From Streptomyces glaucescens (GTDB lineage Bacteria; Actinomycetota; Actinomycetes; Streptomycetales; Streptomycetaceae), in contig NZ_CP009438.1 in assembly GCF_000761215.1 (NCBI RefSeq), forward strand, positions 1,396,501 to 1,460,500: a stretch of DNA of 64,000 nt. The letters run 5' to 3'. Of the stretch, positions 38,735 to 46,650 are shown piece by piece. Under the pieces are notes generated by a model. It was not told the DNA's origin. It worked only from the letters and a program-made list of their open reading frames with translations, and searched no databases. Both the position numbers and the translations under genes were made by a program. How positions within the stretch are numbered: the stretch's first letter is position 1; each line of letters begins with the position of its first letter.

Positions 38735-39562
38735 CTACAGCAGCGGCTTCTGCAGGGCGTACCGCGTCGTCTCGTAGCCCAGGGACGCGTACAGCCGCTC
38801 GGCCGGTGTGTTCCCGGCGAACACGTTCAGGCCGAGGACGCGCCGTCCGGCGGAGATCGTCTGTGTCTCCGCCAAGAGCATGAGGGCCCGGCCGTGGCCC
38901 CGGCCGCGGTGGGCCTCGTCCGCCTCCACCTTGAAGACGAACCCCTGGTCGTCGCGCAGCGCGAGCCAGAGGATCCCCACCCGGGTGCCCTCGTGCTCCA
39001 GGACGCTGAACCGCATGTCCTCGGTGGCCAGCCCCCGCGGCAGCAGGGTCTCCTGGTCGCGCCGCGCCTTGCCGTACGCCGCGGCCTCGGGCACTCCGCG
39101 CTCGATCCAGCTGCGCGCGTACTGCTCCCACTCGTCGGCGTGCCACACCGCGAACTCGGCCTCGGTCATGGCCCGCGCGCGGCTGCCGGCGGGCAGGGCG
39201 GGCGGGCTGTCGCCGAGCCGTTTCTCCATGCCGCGGTTGCGGACCGTGTAGCCGAGTGCCTGGACGAGCCGCAGGGCGGGCGCCGCGTCGGCGGGGACGG
39301 TCGTCTCGATGCGGGTGCAGCCCCAGCCGCGTGCCACCTCCTCCGCGGCGAGCAGGGCCACCGTGCCGCGGCCCCGTCCGCGGTCGGGCTCCTCGATGCG
39401 CAGGTCGCGGACGCACGCCACCGAGTCGCCGAAGGCGGCGGAGGTGCCGAGGTGGAGGGTGCCTACGGGACGGCTGTTCACGCAGACCTGGTAGTGGCGC
39501 GAGCGGGTCCCGTCGGCGTGCTGCTGGAGCGGCCCGGACGGCCGTAGGGTCGTGGTCATCAC
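38735..39562 (-). CDS. Protein with two GNAT acetyltransferase domains
   Basis: 275 residues. The first GNAT domain spans about 20-115 (RDLRIEEPDRGRGRGTVALLAAEEVARGWG, an R/Q-x-x-G-x-G/A acetyl-CoA loop). The second spans about 130-275 (KVEADEAHRGRGHGRALMLLAETQTISAGRRVLGLNVFAGNTPAERLYASLGYETTRYALQKPL) and is the better match. Tandem GNATs of this kind often resemble mycothiol synthase MshD, but the substrate cannot be assigned here. The start is GTG at 39562 or the ATG directly after it. Confidence 0.85.
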   Translation of the reverse strand: MMTTTLRPSGPLQQHADGTRSRHYQVCVNSRPVGTLHLGTSAAFGDSVACVRDLRIEEPDRGRGRGTVALLAAEEVARGWGCTRIETTVPADAAPALRLVQALGYTVRNRGMEKRLGDSPPALPAGSRARAMTEAEFAVWHADEWEQYARSWIERGVPEAAAYGKARRDQETLLPRGLATEDMRFSVLEHEGTRVGILWLALRDDQGFVFKVEADEAHRGRGHGRALMLLAETQTISAGRRVLGLNVFAGNTPAERLYASLGYETTRYALQKPLL

Positions 39563-39633
39563 GGGTGTTCTACCCCGGCAGGGGCCCCGGGGCAGCCGAA
39601 TATCCCGACGGCCCCGGCGACCGCCACCGGCCG

Positions 39634-40455
39634 TCAGGGGTCGAGGTCGTCCCCGGAGCGCTCCTCGAAGATCCGCATGGCCTTGGCCGTCACCGGGCCC
39701 GGCGTGCCGGGCAGTTCGCGGTCGTCGACGCGGTGCACGGCCTGGACGTCACGCAGGGTGGAGGTGAGGAAGACCTCCTCGGCCCGTTCCAGGACGTCCA
39801 GCGGGAGGTCGGTCTCCCGGGCGCCGGTCCACTCGATCGTCAGCTCGCGGGTGATGCCCGCGAGGCAGCCGGAGGCCAGCGGCGGGGTGTGGATCTCGCC
39901 GTCCAGGACGACGAAGACGTTCGACCCGGTGCCCTCGCAGAGCCGGCCGGTGGTGTTGGCGAACAGCGCCTCCGAGGCGCCCTGTTCGTGGGCGCGGGCG
40001 AGGGCGACCACGTTCTCGCCGTACGAGGTGGTCTTCAGGCCGGCGAGCGCGCTGCGCTCGTTGCGGGTCCACGGCACGGTGACCACGGCGGTGGAGTCGG
40101 GGCGTCGGGCGGCCGCGCCGAGCGCGACGACCAGCGTGGGGCCGTCCTCGCCGCGGTCGGAGCCGAGCGGGCCGTGGCCGCCGGTGTAGGTGATGCGCAG
40201 CCGGCCCAGCGGCATCGGGTTGGCCTCCAGGACGGCGGCGCAGGCGCGGCGGACCTCGTCGAGGTCGGGGTCGGGCAGGCCGAGGCCGCGGGCGGAGCGG
40301 CTGAGCCGGTCCAGGTGGCGGGTGAGGGCGAACGGGCGGCCGTCCACCGCCTTCACCGTCTCGAAGACGCCGTCGCCCACGGTGAGCCCGTGGTCGAAGA
40401 CGGAGACACGGGCCGACTCGGTGTCCTCGAGCCCGCCGTCGAGCCAAACCTTCAC
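39634..40455 (-). CDS. pabC: Aminodeoxychorismate lyase / class IV aminotransferase
   Basis: PLP enzyme releasing p-aminobenzoate and pyruvate from aminodeoxychorismate for folate synthesis. 273 residues. The class IV core is clear: SVFDHGLTVGDGVFETVKAVDGRPF, the catalytic lysine in GLKTTSYGENVVALARAHEQGASEALF, and GTGSNVFVVLDGEIHTPPLASGCLAGITRE. It lies 48 nt downstream of the pabB-like gene on the same strand, which favours lyase over branched-chain aminotransferase activity. Confidence 0.87.
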   Translation of the reverse strand: MKVWLDGGLEDTESARVSVFDHGLTVGDGVFETVKAVDGRPFALTRHLDRLSRSARGLGLPDPDLDEVRRACAAVLEANPMPLGRLRITYTGGHGPLGSDRGEDGPTLVVALGAAARRPDSTAVVTVPWTRNERSALAGLKTTSYGENVVALARAHEQGASEALFANTTGRLCEGTGSNVFVVLDGEIHTPPLASGCLAGITRELTIEWTGARETDLPLDVLERAEEVFLTSTLRDVQAVHRVDDRELPGTPGPVTAKAMRIFEERSGDDLDP

Positions 40456-40503
40456 TGGTCCCTACCTCGCCTCGTTCTGCCGGGCGACGTGCCGCGCGGC
40501 ACG

Positions 40504-41550
40504 TCAGTCCCGCTCCATGGCCTCGTACGTACCCGACGCTACCGCGAGCAGCCGGGACGCCTTCAGCTCGGTCTCCCGCCACTCCCCCTCCGGGTCCGAG
40601 CCCCAGGTGATCCCGGCACCGGTGCCGAACCGCAGCAGGGGCCCGTCCCCGCAGGCGCGGTCGATCCAGAAGGTGCGGATGCCGACGGCCAGCTCTCCCA
40701 CGCCCCGGTCGGCGTCGACCCAGCCGATGCCGCCGCAGTAGGGGCCGCGCGGGGCGGTCTCCAGCGCGTCGATGATCCGCAGGGCGCTCGACTTGGGGGC
40801 GCCGGTGACCGAGCCGGGCGGGAAGGCGGCGGCCAGCGTCTCCGGCCAGCCGGCGCCGTCGCGCAGTGTGCCGCGGACGGTGGAGACGAGGTGGACCAGG
40901 CCGGGGTGCTTCTCCACGACGCACAGCTCGGGGACGGTGACGCTGCCGGTGGCGCAGACCCGCCCGATGTCGTTGCGGACCAGGTCCACGATCATCACGT
41001 TCTCGGCGTAGTCCTTCTCCTGGAGGTCCGCCTCGGTGCGGCCGGTGCCCTTGATCGGCCCGGACTCGACGGTGCGCCCCTCCCGGCGCAGGAACAGCTC
41101 CGGGGAGGCGGTGGCTATCTCCACCCCGTGCTCCGGCAGGCGGATTGTTCCTGCATAGGGCGCCGGGTTGCCGCGGGCGAGCAGCGCGGTGAGGGCGTCC
41201 ACGTCCGCGTCCGGGCCGACCGGCGCGGAGAGGACCCGGCAGAGGTTCGCCTGGTAGACCTCACCGGCCGCGATGTGCTCCCGGATCCGCCGTACGCCCG
41301 CCGTGTACGCGGCGCGGTCGAGGGAGGACGTCCAGTCGCCGGCCGCGGGACCCCGCCAGGCCCCCGGCACGGGGGCGGGTACCGGCTGCTCGCGCACGTC
41401 CGCGAAGCGGGCGCAGGTCAGCCGGCCCTCGAAGTCCGCGGCGACGGCCCAGAAGCCGGTGGAGTCCAGGGCCGCGGGATCGCCGGTGACGTCCAGGAGA
41501 CCGGTGGCGACGCGGTCGCCGAAGCGGGCGAGGGGAACGAGGTCGAGCAC
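40504..41550 (-). CDS. pabB: Aminodeoxychorismate synthase component I (chorismate-binding)
   Basis: Aminates chorismate in p-aminobenzoate/folate synthesis. 348 residues from the GTG at 41550 (MLDLVPLARFGDRVATG). Signature blocks are IREHIAAGEVYQANLCRVL, ATASPELFLRREGRTVESGPIKGTGR (PIKGT is the PabB-type lysine motif), DYAENVMIVDLVRNDIGRVC and GAPKSSALRIIDALE. The frame stays open upstream to 41790 through 24-nt tandem repeats; no ribosome-binding site precedes the GTG, so the true start is uncertain. A separate amidotransferase partner would be encoded elsewhere. Confidence 0.9.
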   Translation of the reverse strand: MLDLVPLARFGDRVATGLLDVTGDPAALDSTGFWAVAADFEGRLTCARFADVREQPVPAPVPGAWRGPAAGDWTSSLDRAAYTAGVRRIREHIAAGEVYQANLCRVLSAPVGPDADVDALTALLARGNPAPYAGTIRLPEHGVEIATASPELFLRREGRTVESGPIKGTGRTEADLQEKDYAENVMIVDLVRNDIGRVCATGSVTVPELCVVEKHPGLVHLVSTVRGTLRDGAGWPETLAAAFPPGSVTGAPKSSALRIIDALETAPRGPYCGGIGWVDADRGVGELAVGIRTFWIDRACGDGPLLRFGTGAGITWGSDPEGEWRETELKASRLLAVASGTYEAMERD

Positions 41551-41586
41551 GGTGTCGAGTCTATGGCGGGTGTCCGGCGGGTGGCC

Positions 41587-41706
41587 CCGGCGTGACCTGC
41601 GGGCGGGCGTCCCCGGCGTGACCTGGGCGGGCGTCCCCGGCGTGACCTGGGCGGGCGCCCCGGGCGTGACCTGGGCGGGCGCCCCGGGCGTGACCTGGGG
41701 GCGGCC
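41587..41706. repeat. Tandem repeat, 24-nt unit, about 4.5 copies
   Basis: CGTGACCTG recurs at 41591, 41617, 41641, 41665 and 41689: one 26-nt step and then three exact 24-nt steps, with the unit CGTGACCTGGGCGGGCGYCCCSGG. The array lies between the pabB start and the tRNA-operon promoter. Because 24 is a multiple of three, it stays open in the pabB frame and would read as repeated QVTPGAPA. Confidence 0.85.
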
Positions 41707-41755
41707 GGACGGGTCCTTCGGCCGGCGCACCGCAGCACGCTGCGCAAACGCGTTT

Positions 41756-41783
41756 TTGTACTGGCCGGGGAATCCGCTAGAGT
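41756..41783 (+). promoter_or_regulatory. Promoter of the five-gene tRNA operon
   Basis: TTGTAC (41756-41761), a 16-nt spacer and TAGAGT (41778-41783). The start site would be near 41790, about 35 nt before tRNA-Gly. Confidence 0.55.
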
Positions 41784-41824
41784 TCAACACGTCGCCGGGA
41801 CGCGCAAGCGGACCGAAACGACAG

Positions 41825-41897
41825 GCGGACGTAGCTCAGTTGGTAGAGCGCAACCTTGCCAAGGTTGAGGTCGCGAGTTCGAACCTCGTCGTCCGCT
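41825..41897 (+). tRNA. tRNA-Gly (anticodon GCC)
   Basis: 73 nt. Acceptor GCGGACG pairs with CGTCCGC, discriminator T. The anticodon stem CAACC/GGTTG encloses TTGCCAA, anticodon GCC. First gene of the tRNA operon. Confidence 0.97.
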
Positions 41898-41935
41898 CGC
41901 AGGAACAGGGGGTCTTCCCGGCCCCGTGCACTCCT

Positions 41936-42006
41936 GGTGGAGTGGCCGAGAGGCGAGGCAACGGCCTGCAAAGCCGTCTACACGGGTTCAAATCCCGTCT
42001 CCACCT
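41936..42006 (+). tRNA. tRNA-Cys (anticodon GCA)
   Basis: 71 nt. Acceptor GGTGGAG pairs with CTCCACC. The discriminator is T (U73), the identity base for cysteine. The anticodon stem ACGGC/GCCGT encloses CTGCAAA, anticodon GCA. Confidence 0.96.
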
Positions 42007-42010
42007 CCAA

Positions 42011-42082
42011 GGACGATTAGCTCAGCGGGAGAGCGCTTCCCTGACACGGAAGAGGTCACTGGTTCAATCCCAGTATCGTCCA
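42011..42082 (+). tRNA. tRNA-Val (anticodon GAC), copy 1
   Basis: 72 nt. Acceptor GGACGAT/ATCGTCC, discriminator A. The anticodon stem CTTCC/GGAAG encloses CTGACAC, anticodon GAC. It begins four bases after tRNA-Cys. Confidence 0.97.
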
Positions 42083-42122
42083 CTGGATCTCCGGATCCCG
42101 GATCTTCTCGAAGGTCCCACCC

Positions 42123-42194
42123 GCGCGATTAGCTCAGCGGGAGAGCGCTTCCCTGACACGGAAGAGGTCACTGGTTCAATCCCAGTATCGCGCA
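42123..42194 (+). tRNA. tRNA-Val (anticodon GAC), copy 2, variant acceptor stem
   Basis: 72 nt. The body is identical to the other two GAC copies, but the acceptor stem is GCGCGAT/ATCGCGC: pairs 2 and 3 are changed on both sides so that pairing is kept. Discriminator A. Confidence 0.97.
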
Positions 42195-42236
42195 CGCAGT
42201 GCCCATGATCCGCTTCATGAGCGGTCGTGGTCCCGA

Positions 42237-42308
42237 GGACGATTAGCTCAGCGGGAGAGCGCTTCCCTGACACGGAAGAGGTCACTGGTTCAATCCCAGT
42301 ATCGTCCA
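42237..42308 (+). tRNA. tRNA-Val (anticodon GAC), copy 3
   Basis: 72 nt, identical to copy 1 at 42011-42082 (acceptor GGACGAT/ATCGTCC). Last gene of the operon, followed at once by a strong hairpin. Confidence 0.97.
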
Positions 42309-42315
42309 CCGCCGA

Positions 42316-42348
42316 AAGCCCCCGGTCGTCTCGAACGACCGGGGGCTT
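42316..42348. terminator. Terminator of the tRNA operon, bidirectional
   Basis: A 14-bp perfect stem (AAGCCCCCGGTCGT / ACGACCGGGGGCTT) with a 5-nt loop, 8 nt after the last tRNA and 16 nt after the end of the minus-strand zinc-protein gene that converges on it. The ends are A/T-rich relative to the core, suiting both directions. Confidence 0.8.
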
Positions 42349-42363
42349 CGCCGTGCTCGGGTC

Positions 42364-42654
42364 TCAGCTGGAGAAGAGCATGTGGCCGAAGCTCTTGTGA
42401 CGCTTGTGGCCGTAGTGGCCGTGGCCGCCCTGCGGGGCACCCCAGGCGGGGGCGGGCGGGGCCGGGTAGGCCTGCGGGGCGGGCGGCGCCGGCGGCGCCT
42501 GCGGGGCGGGCTGCGCCCACTGGGACTCCAGCCGGGTCAGTGCCTCCAGCTCGCCGTAGTCGAGGAAGATCCCGCGGCAGTTGCTGCACTGCTCGATCTG
42601 GACTCCGTTGCGGTTGTAGGTGTGCATTGCGGCACGGCACTTGGGGCACTGCAC
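42364..42654 (-). CDS. Small TFIIB-type zinc-ribbon protein
   Basis: 96 residues from the GTG at 42654 (MQCPKCRAAM; GAGGAG about 11 nt upstream); an ATG at 42690 would add 12 residues. The zinc ribbon is CPKC...CSNCRGIFLDYGELEAL (zf-TFIIB family). A Pro/Ala/Gln linker and a Gly/His/Lys-rich C-terminus (GGHGHYGHKRHKSFGHMLFSS) follow and may bind metal. Function unknown. It lies beside the tRNA operon. Confidence 0.85.
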   Translation of the reverse strand: MQCPKCRAAMHTYNRNGVQIEQCSNCRGIFLDYGELEALTRLESQWAQPAPQAPPAPPAPQAYPAPPAPAWGAPQGGHGHYGHKRHKSFGHMLFSS

Positions 42655-42733
42655 GGTCGGCTCAACTCCTCGCCGGTAATCCTGCTTCATGTGTCGCCAG
42701 CACAGACTCTGTCCGGCTGCTGTCGGTTGCACC

Positions 42734-43681
42734 CTACTTCGCGAAGTTCTCCGCCAAGTCCGTGGGCAGGGCCGGCATTCGCTCACAGGCGTCCACGAGG
42801 CACTGCTCGACCTCGTCCAGCGGCCGGGCAGCGGACAGGGCCCTGGTGACGGCCTGGGCCGCGGCCTGCACGGTGAGCGCGCGGGCCGGGACGTCAAGGG
42901 CGGGCCAGGGGTCGCCGTCGGCCGGGACGGCCGGGCCCCCGGCGGCGCGGTAGGCGTCCAGGAAGCGGGTCCACTCGCCGGGCGGGAGCAGACCGCAGGC
43001 GTACCAGGCCGCCGGGCGCGCCAGGTCCCAGGCGGCCACCCCCACCCCGAGGTCGTCGACGTCGATGAGCCGCCACGGGCCGTCCGGGGCCGGGTGCCGG
43101 ACGAGCTGTCCGAGGTGCAGGTCGCCGTGACACAGGGTCGCCGTGTCCGGCATGGGCGCCTCCCCGCGGGCCCAGGCGGGCAGGGCGGACCATGCCTTCA
43201 GGACGGTGGGCGTGGCGGTGTGCGGGGCGGCGGCCGTCAGGCGGGCGACGGCGCGGGCGGCCTTCTCGGGGCCGCGCATCGGGGGCAGCGGGGTCGGCGC
43301 GGGGGCGCGGTGCAGGCGGGCGAGGAGCGTGGCGGCGGCCTCCCAGGGGGCGGCGTCGGGGTCGTCGGGGTCCACGGGGGCGCCGTAGGGCCAGAAGGTG
43401 ACCAGGCGGCCGTGGAGGGTGACCGGGGCCGGGTCGGCCGGGGGCAGGAGGACCTCGGGGAGCCGGGAGGCCGTGGTGAGCCGCGCGGCGAGCAGGCCGG
43501 GGTCCGTACCGGGGGCGTGCGCCTTGGCGACCGTGGCCGCGTGGCGGACCACGGTCGCGTCCGCGCGGTCGGCGAGGGTCGTGACGGTGGCTGCGCCGCA
43601 GAGGCAGGCGTCGGGTGCCGGGTGGGCGACGGCGCCTGCCTCGGCCGTGAGTGCGGTGAGGAGCGGGGGTGTCGTCGTCAT
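42734..43681 (-). CDS. Aminoglycoside phosphotransferase-like (APH) kinase
   Basis: 315 residues. The kinase-like catalytic loop LCHGDLHLGQLV (Brenner-type HGD motif, about residues 183-194) and the metal-binding IDVDDLGVGVAAWDLARPAAW fit the APH/choline-kinase fold. The N-lobe is degenerate and lacks a clear glycine loop, as is usual in the family. The substrate cannot be predicted; resistance to aminoglycosides should not be assumed. Confidence 0.83.
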   Translation of the reverse strand: MTTTPPLLTALTAEAGAVAHPAPDACLCGAATVTTLADRADATVVRHAATVAKAHAPGTDPGLLAARLTTASRLPEVLLPPADPAPVTLHGRLVTFWPYGAPVDPDDPDAAPWEAAATLLARLHRAPAPTPLPPMRGPEKAARAVARLTAAAPHTATPTVLKAWSALPAWARGEAPMPDTATLCHGDLHLGQLVRHPAPDGPWRLIDVDDLGVGVAAWDLARPAAWYACGLLPPGEWTRFLDAYRAAGGPAVPADGDPWPALDVPARALTVQAAAQAVTRALSAARPLDEVEQCLVDACERMPALPTDLAENFAK

Positions 43682-44003
43682 GCGGGTTCCCGGGGAGTGA
43701 GGGCGGTGACGGTGAGGGTACGCCGGGGTGACGGCGGCCGTGACGGTACGCCCGGGCGGCGAGGGCCGTGGCCCTTGGCCGGTGCCCAGGGAGGGAGACC
43801 TGGCGCGGGCTCCTGGGCGGTGCCCGTGGCAGGAGTGCGCAGGTCAGCCGGTGGCGGTCCCCTGGGCGGTGAGTCAGGACCGGTCGCCCGGGAGGTCAGC
43901 CGGGGCTGTGATCGCGGCGGGGGTTCGCCCGAGGGGTGCGTCCCGGACCGTCTGCGTCGTTTCGCGGCCGTGGTGGCCGCAGCCGGGCGAGCCGGGAAAG
44001 GCA
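43682..44003. other. Gap without recognised gene
   Basis: About 320 nt of very GC-rich sequence upstream of the APH-like gene. I see no ribosome-binding site or family resemblance in the short frames. Confidence 0.4.
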
Positions 44004-44035
44004 ATGCCGGCGCAGCTCCCCAGCTGCGCCGGCAT
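44004..44035 (-). terminator. Terminator hairpin after the 68-residue membrane protein gene
   Basis: A 14-bp perfect stem (ATGCCGGCGCAGCT / AGCTGCGCCGGCAT) with a CCCC loop lies about 85 nt past the stop codon of the minus-strand gene. Confidence 0.65.
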
Positions 44036-44121
44036 CTGTGCCGTCCGCCGCACCCCCGTCCCCACGGGGTTATGGGTGGATGTCCCCGCCCGGACCGCTC
44101 TTCCGGGCCTGGGGTCGCCGC

Positions 44122-44328
44122 TCAGCGCCCCAGCATCACGCCCACGGACGACGCCTGTGTGGCCACTGTCTCCCAGCCGTCGAAGACGACGAGGAGCAGG
44201 ACCGCCAGGGGAAGGGCCATCAGCGTCGCCACCAGGGGGTGGCGGCGGCCCTGACGGCGCGGACGGAGCGCGGCGTACGCCCTGCGCCCCTCCTCGCGGA
44301 CCAGCGTCCGCGGTGCCGTGTGGGCCAT
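44122..44328 (-). CDS. Small single-span membrane protein
   Basis: 68 residues from the ATG at 44328, which has GGAGAGGG immediately upstream. A basic N-terminal half (MAHTAPRTLVREEGRRAYAALRPRRQGRRH) is followed by one membrane segment (PLVATLMALPLAVLLLVVFDGW) and a short outer tail ending SSVGVMLGR. Function unknown. A TAGATT hexamer (44418-44423, minus strand) about 90 nt upstream may be its -10 box. Confidence 0.7.
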   Translation of the reverse strand: MAHTAPRTLVREEGRRAYAALRPRRQGRRHPLVATLMALPLAVLLLVVFDGWETVATQASSVGVMLGR

Positions 44329-44526
44329 GGTCCCTCTCCTGAACCTGCTTGGTTGTGGTTGGCAGCGGCGGGTGTCTGACCTCGGGGGACGAGTGCTGCA
44401 CCCGCCGCTTGACCTCAAATCTAGGTTCGCGGCGGGCACCCCACGTCATGCCCTCGTACCGATCTGCGGGCCTCCCGGAGGATGAGCCGTGGGCGGGGGC
44501 CTACTCCCCTGGGTGGAGACGGGCTC

Positions 44527-44802
44527 CTACGTCTCGGGGTCTTCCCGGAGGGGACGTCCGGTCTGCCCCTGCTTTTCCGAGCCGTCCTCCCGGGGCACCG
44601 GCTGCTCGACGAGGGCGAGGACCCGGTTCGCCATGAAGCGTGCCGTGCGGACCACGGCACCGGTACGGGTGACTTCGCTCACTTCCACCACCCCTCGTCG
44701 CACCGCCGTCTCCACGCGGCGGCCCGCCCTGCTCGCCACCACCTCGTAGGTCCGTGTCGTGTCGCCGGCGTCGACGACTATTTCCACGCGGTCACCCTTC
44801 AC
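44527..44802 (-). CDS. Small conserved-looking hypothetical protein
   Basis: 91 residues from the GTG at 44802 (MKGDRVEIVVDAGDTTRTYEVVASRAGRRVETAVRRGVVEVSEV), with AAGGGGGA 8 nt upstream. Strand-rich with no membrane segment; the last 20 residues are polar and charged (PREDGSEKQGQTGRPLREDPET). Function unknown. Divergent from the Ser/Thr kinase gene. Confidence 0.7.
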   Translation of the reverse strand: MKGDRVEIVVDAGDTTRTYEVVASRAGRRVETAVRRGVVEVSEVTRTGAVVRTARFMANRVLALVEQPVPREDGSEKQGQTGRPLREDPET

Positions 44803-44998
44803 GGGTCCAATCCCCCTTCTGCGACGGACGGTTGACAGCCCGGACGGGACGAAGTCGTCCTGCTCGGGGGCTCTCTGACCACTCTTCAAGTGTCCCACCC
44901 GGCACTGACAATCGATCGGGGCGAGAGGGCGCGGCCTCTGCGCGCGGGCGGCCGGGGAAACGTAAGCTGTGGCACGTCACACGGACCGGGCAGCGGGG

Positions 44999-46513
44999 AT
45001 GAACATGGCGATGATGCGCCTGAGGCGCGAGGACCCGCGCGTCGTCGGCTCGTTCAAGCTTCACCGACGGCTCGGCGCGGGCGGCATGGGTGTGGTCTAC
45101 CTGGGCTCCGACAAGAAGGGGCAGCGGGTCGCCCTGAAGGTGATCCGGCCCGACCTGGCGGAGGATCAGGAGTTCCGGTCGCGGTTCGCCCGTGAGGTGT
45201 CGGCCGCCCGGCGGATCCGGGGCGGGTGCACGGCCCGGCTGGTGGCGGCGGACCTCGACGCGGAGCGGCCGTGGTTCGCCACGCAGTACGTGCCCGGCCC
45301 GTCCCTGCACGACAAGGTGGCCGACGAGGGCCCGCTGGCCGCCGCCGAGGTGGCTGCCATCGGGGCGGCCCTGTCGGAGGGCCTGGTGGCCGTGCACGAG
45401 GCGGGGGTCGTCCACCGGGACCTCAAGCCGTCCAACATCCTGCTGTCCCCCAAGGGGCCGCGGATCATCGACTTCGGCATCGCCTGGGCGACCGGGGCCT
45501 CCACGCTCACCCATGTCGGCACGGCGGTCGGCTCGCCGGGTTTCCTCGCCCCCGAGCAGGTGCGGGGCGCCGCGGTCACCCCGGCCACGGACGTGTTCTC
45601 GCTGGGCGCCACGCTCGCCTACGCCTGCACCGGTGACTCGCCCTTCGGGCACGGCAGTTCCGAGGTGATGCTCTACCGCGTGGTCCATGAGGAGCCGCAG
45701 CTGCACGGTGTCCCGGACGCGCTGGCCCCGCTGGTCCGGGCGTGCCTGGCCAAGGACCCCGAGGAGCGGCCCAGCACGCTGGACCTGTCGCTGCGGCTGA
45801 AGGAGATCGCGGCCCGCGAGGCCCAGGGCCTGATCGACGGGCGTCCGCCCGCGCCGCGCGGTGGCGAGGCGGACCGGCTCACCGGACGGCTCGCCGACAC
45901 CTATCCGGAGCAGCAGCGCGGCGGCCCGGTGTCCCGGCGCCCGCAGGGGCCGCCGGGCGCGCCCGGCCCCCGGACCGGCGGGCGCGGGCCGGCGCCGGTG
46001 CGGGGCGGGGCGCCGTCCCGGGGCGGTCCGGTGCCCTCGCGCGGCGGCGGGGCGCCGCGGAGCACGGGGTCGTCGTCGCGGTCGGGGGCGCGGCCCACGC
46101 CGGTCTCCCGGAACACGCCGGTGCCCAGGGAGACACCGGCGGGCAGGAACACGCCGGTCCCGCGCGACACGCCCGCCTCGCGCGGCGGACGTTCCCGCAA
46201 CGGGAAGCGTCCCGTGCCGCGCGGCGGCACCGGGCGGCCGGCGCCCCGGAGCACCGGGACCGGGCTGCGGCCCGCCAATCCCCGGCTGCTGCGGCAGCGG
46301 CTGTTCGTGTTCGTCGTGGTCACCTTGCTGGTGGCCCTGGGCATCGCCGTGGTGCAGGGCTGCCAGGGACCGGCCCGGGGGCTCGGCGACGAGCCGGGCG
46401 GGGGCCGCGAGCGGCAGGAGCGGGTGCGGACCGTGCGGACCGACTACCGCCCGCTGGACCGGGAGCCGTTGATGTCCCAGCGGTACGAGTCCACGTTCGA
46501 GCTGCCGGAGTAG
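44999..46513 (+). CDS. Membrane-anchored Ser/Thr protein kinase (PknB-like catalytic domain)
   Basis: 504 residues from the ATG at 44999. Hanks motifs are complete: glycine loop LGAGGMGVVYLG (25-36), ATP-binding K47 (VALKVI), catalytic HRDLKPSN (139-146), DFG (158-160) and LAPEQ. A Pro/Gly/Arg/Ser-rich juxtamembrane region of about 150 residues follows and contains repeats of the form RNTPVPR-E/D-TPA. One membrane segment lies at about 433-452 (FVFVVVTLLVALGIAVV). The 51-residue outer tail lacks PASTA domains, so the sensed signal is unknown. Confidence 0.92.
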   Translation: MNMAMMRLRREDPRVVGSFKLHRRLGAGGMGVVYLGSDKKGQRVALKVIRPDLAEDQEFRSRFAREVSAARRIRGGCTARLVAADLDAERPWFATQYVPGPSLHDKVADEGPLAAAEVAAIGAALSEGLVAVHEAGVVHRDLKPSNILLSPKGPRIIDFGIAWATGASTLTHVGTAVGSPGFLAPEQVRGAAVTPATDVFSLGATLAYACTGDSPFGHGSSEVMLYRVVHEEPQLHGVPDALAPLVRACLAKDPEERPSTLDLSLRLKEIAAREAQGLIDGRPPAPRGGEADRLTGRLADTYPEQQRGGPVSRRPQGPPGAPGPRTGGRGPAPVRGGAPSRGGPVPSRGGGAPRSTGSSSRSGARPTPVSRNTPVPRETPAGRNTPVPRDTPASRGGRSRNGKRPVPRGGTGRPAPRSTGTGLRPANPRLLRQRLFVFVVVTLLVALGIAVVQGCQGPARGLGDEPGGGRERQERVRTVRTDYRPLDREPLMSQRYESTFELPE

Positions 46514-46530
46514 CCGTACGGCTCGGCGGC

Positions 46531-46650
46531 GGGGGTCCGGGCCGTACTCGTCACGGCCGGGGGCGTCCGGGCCGTACTCGTCACGGCCGGGGGCGTCCGG
46601 GCCGCGGTCGTCACGGCTCGCGGCGTCCGGGCCGCGGTCGTCACGGCTGG
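46531..46650. repeat. Tandem repeat, exact 30-nt period, four copies
   Basis: Four units of the form GGGCGTCCGGGCCGTACTCG + TCACGGCCGG begin at 46531, 46561, 46591 and 46621. Units 1-2 carry GTACTCG and units 3-4 carry GCGGTCG. The array fills the gap between the convergent kinase and SpoU genes, and its last 10 bases lie inside the 3' end of the SpoU gene. Confidence 0.9.

Noticed and set aside
42734-43681. Reading the APH-fold gene as an aminoglycoside-resistance gene
   Set aside because: The HGD kinase motif is shared by many small-molecule kinases, the N-lobe is degenerate and no antibiotic cluster is nearby. A resistance role is not supported.
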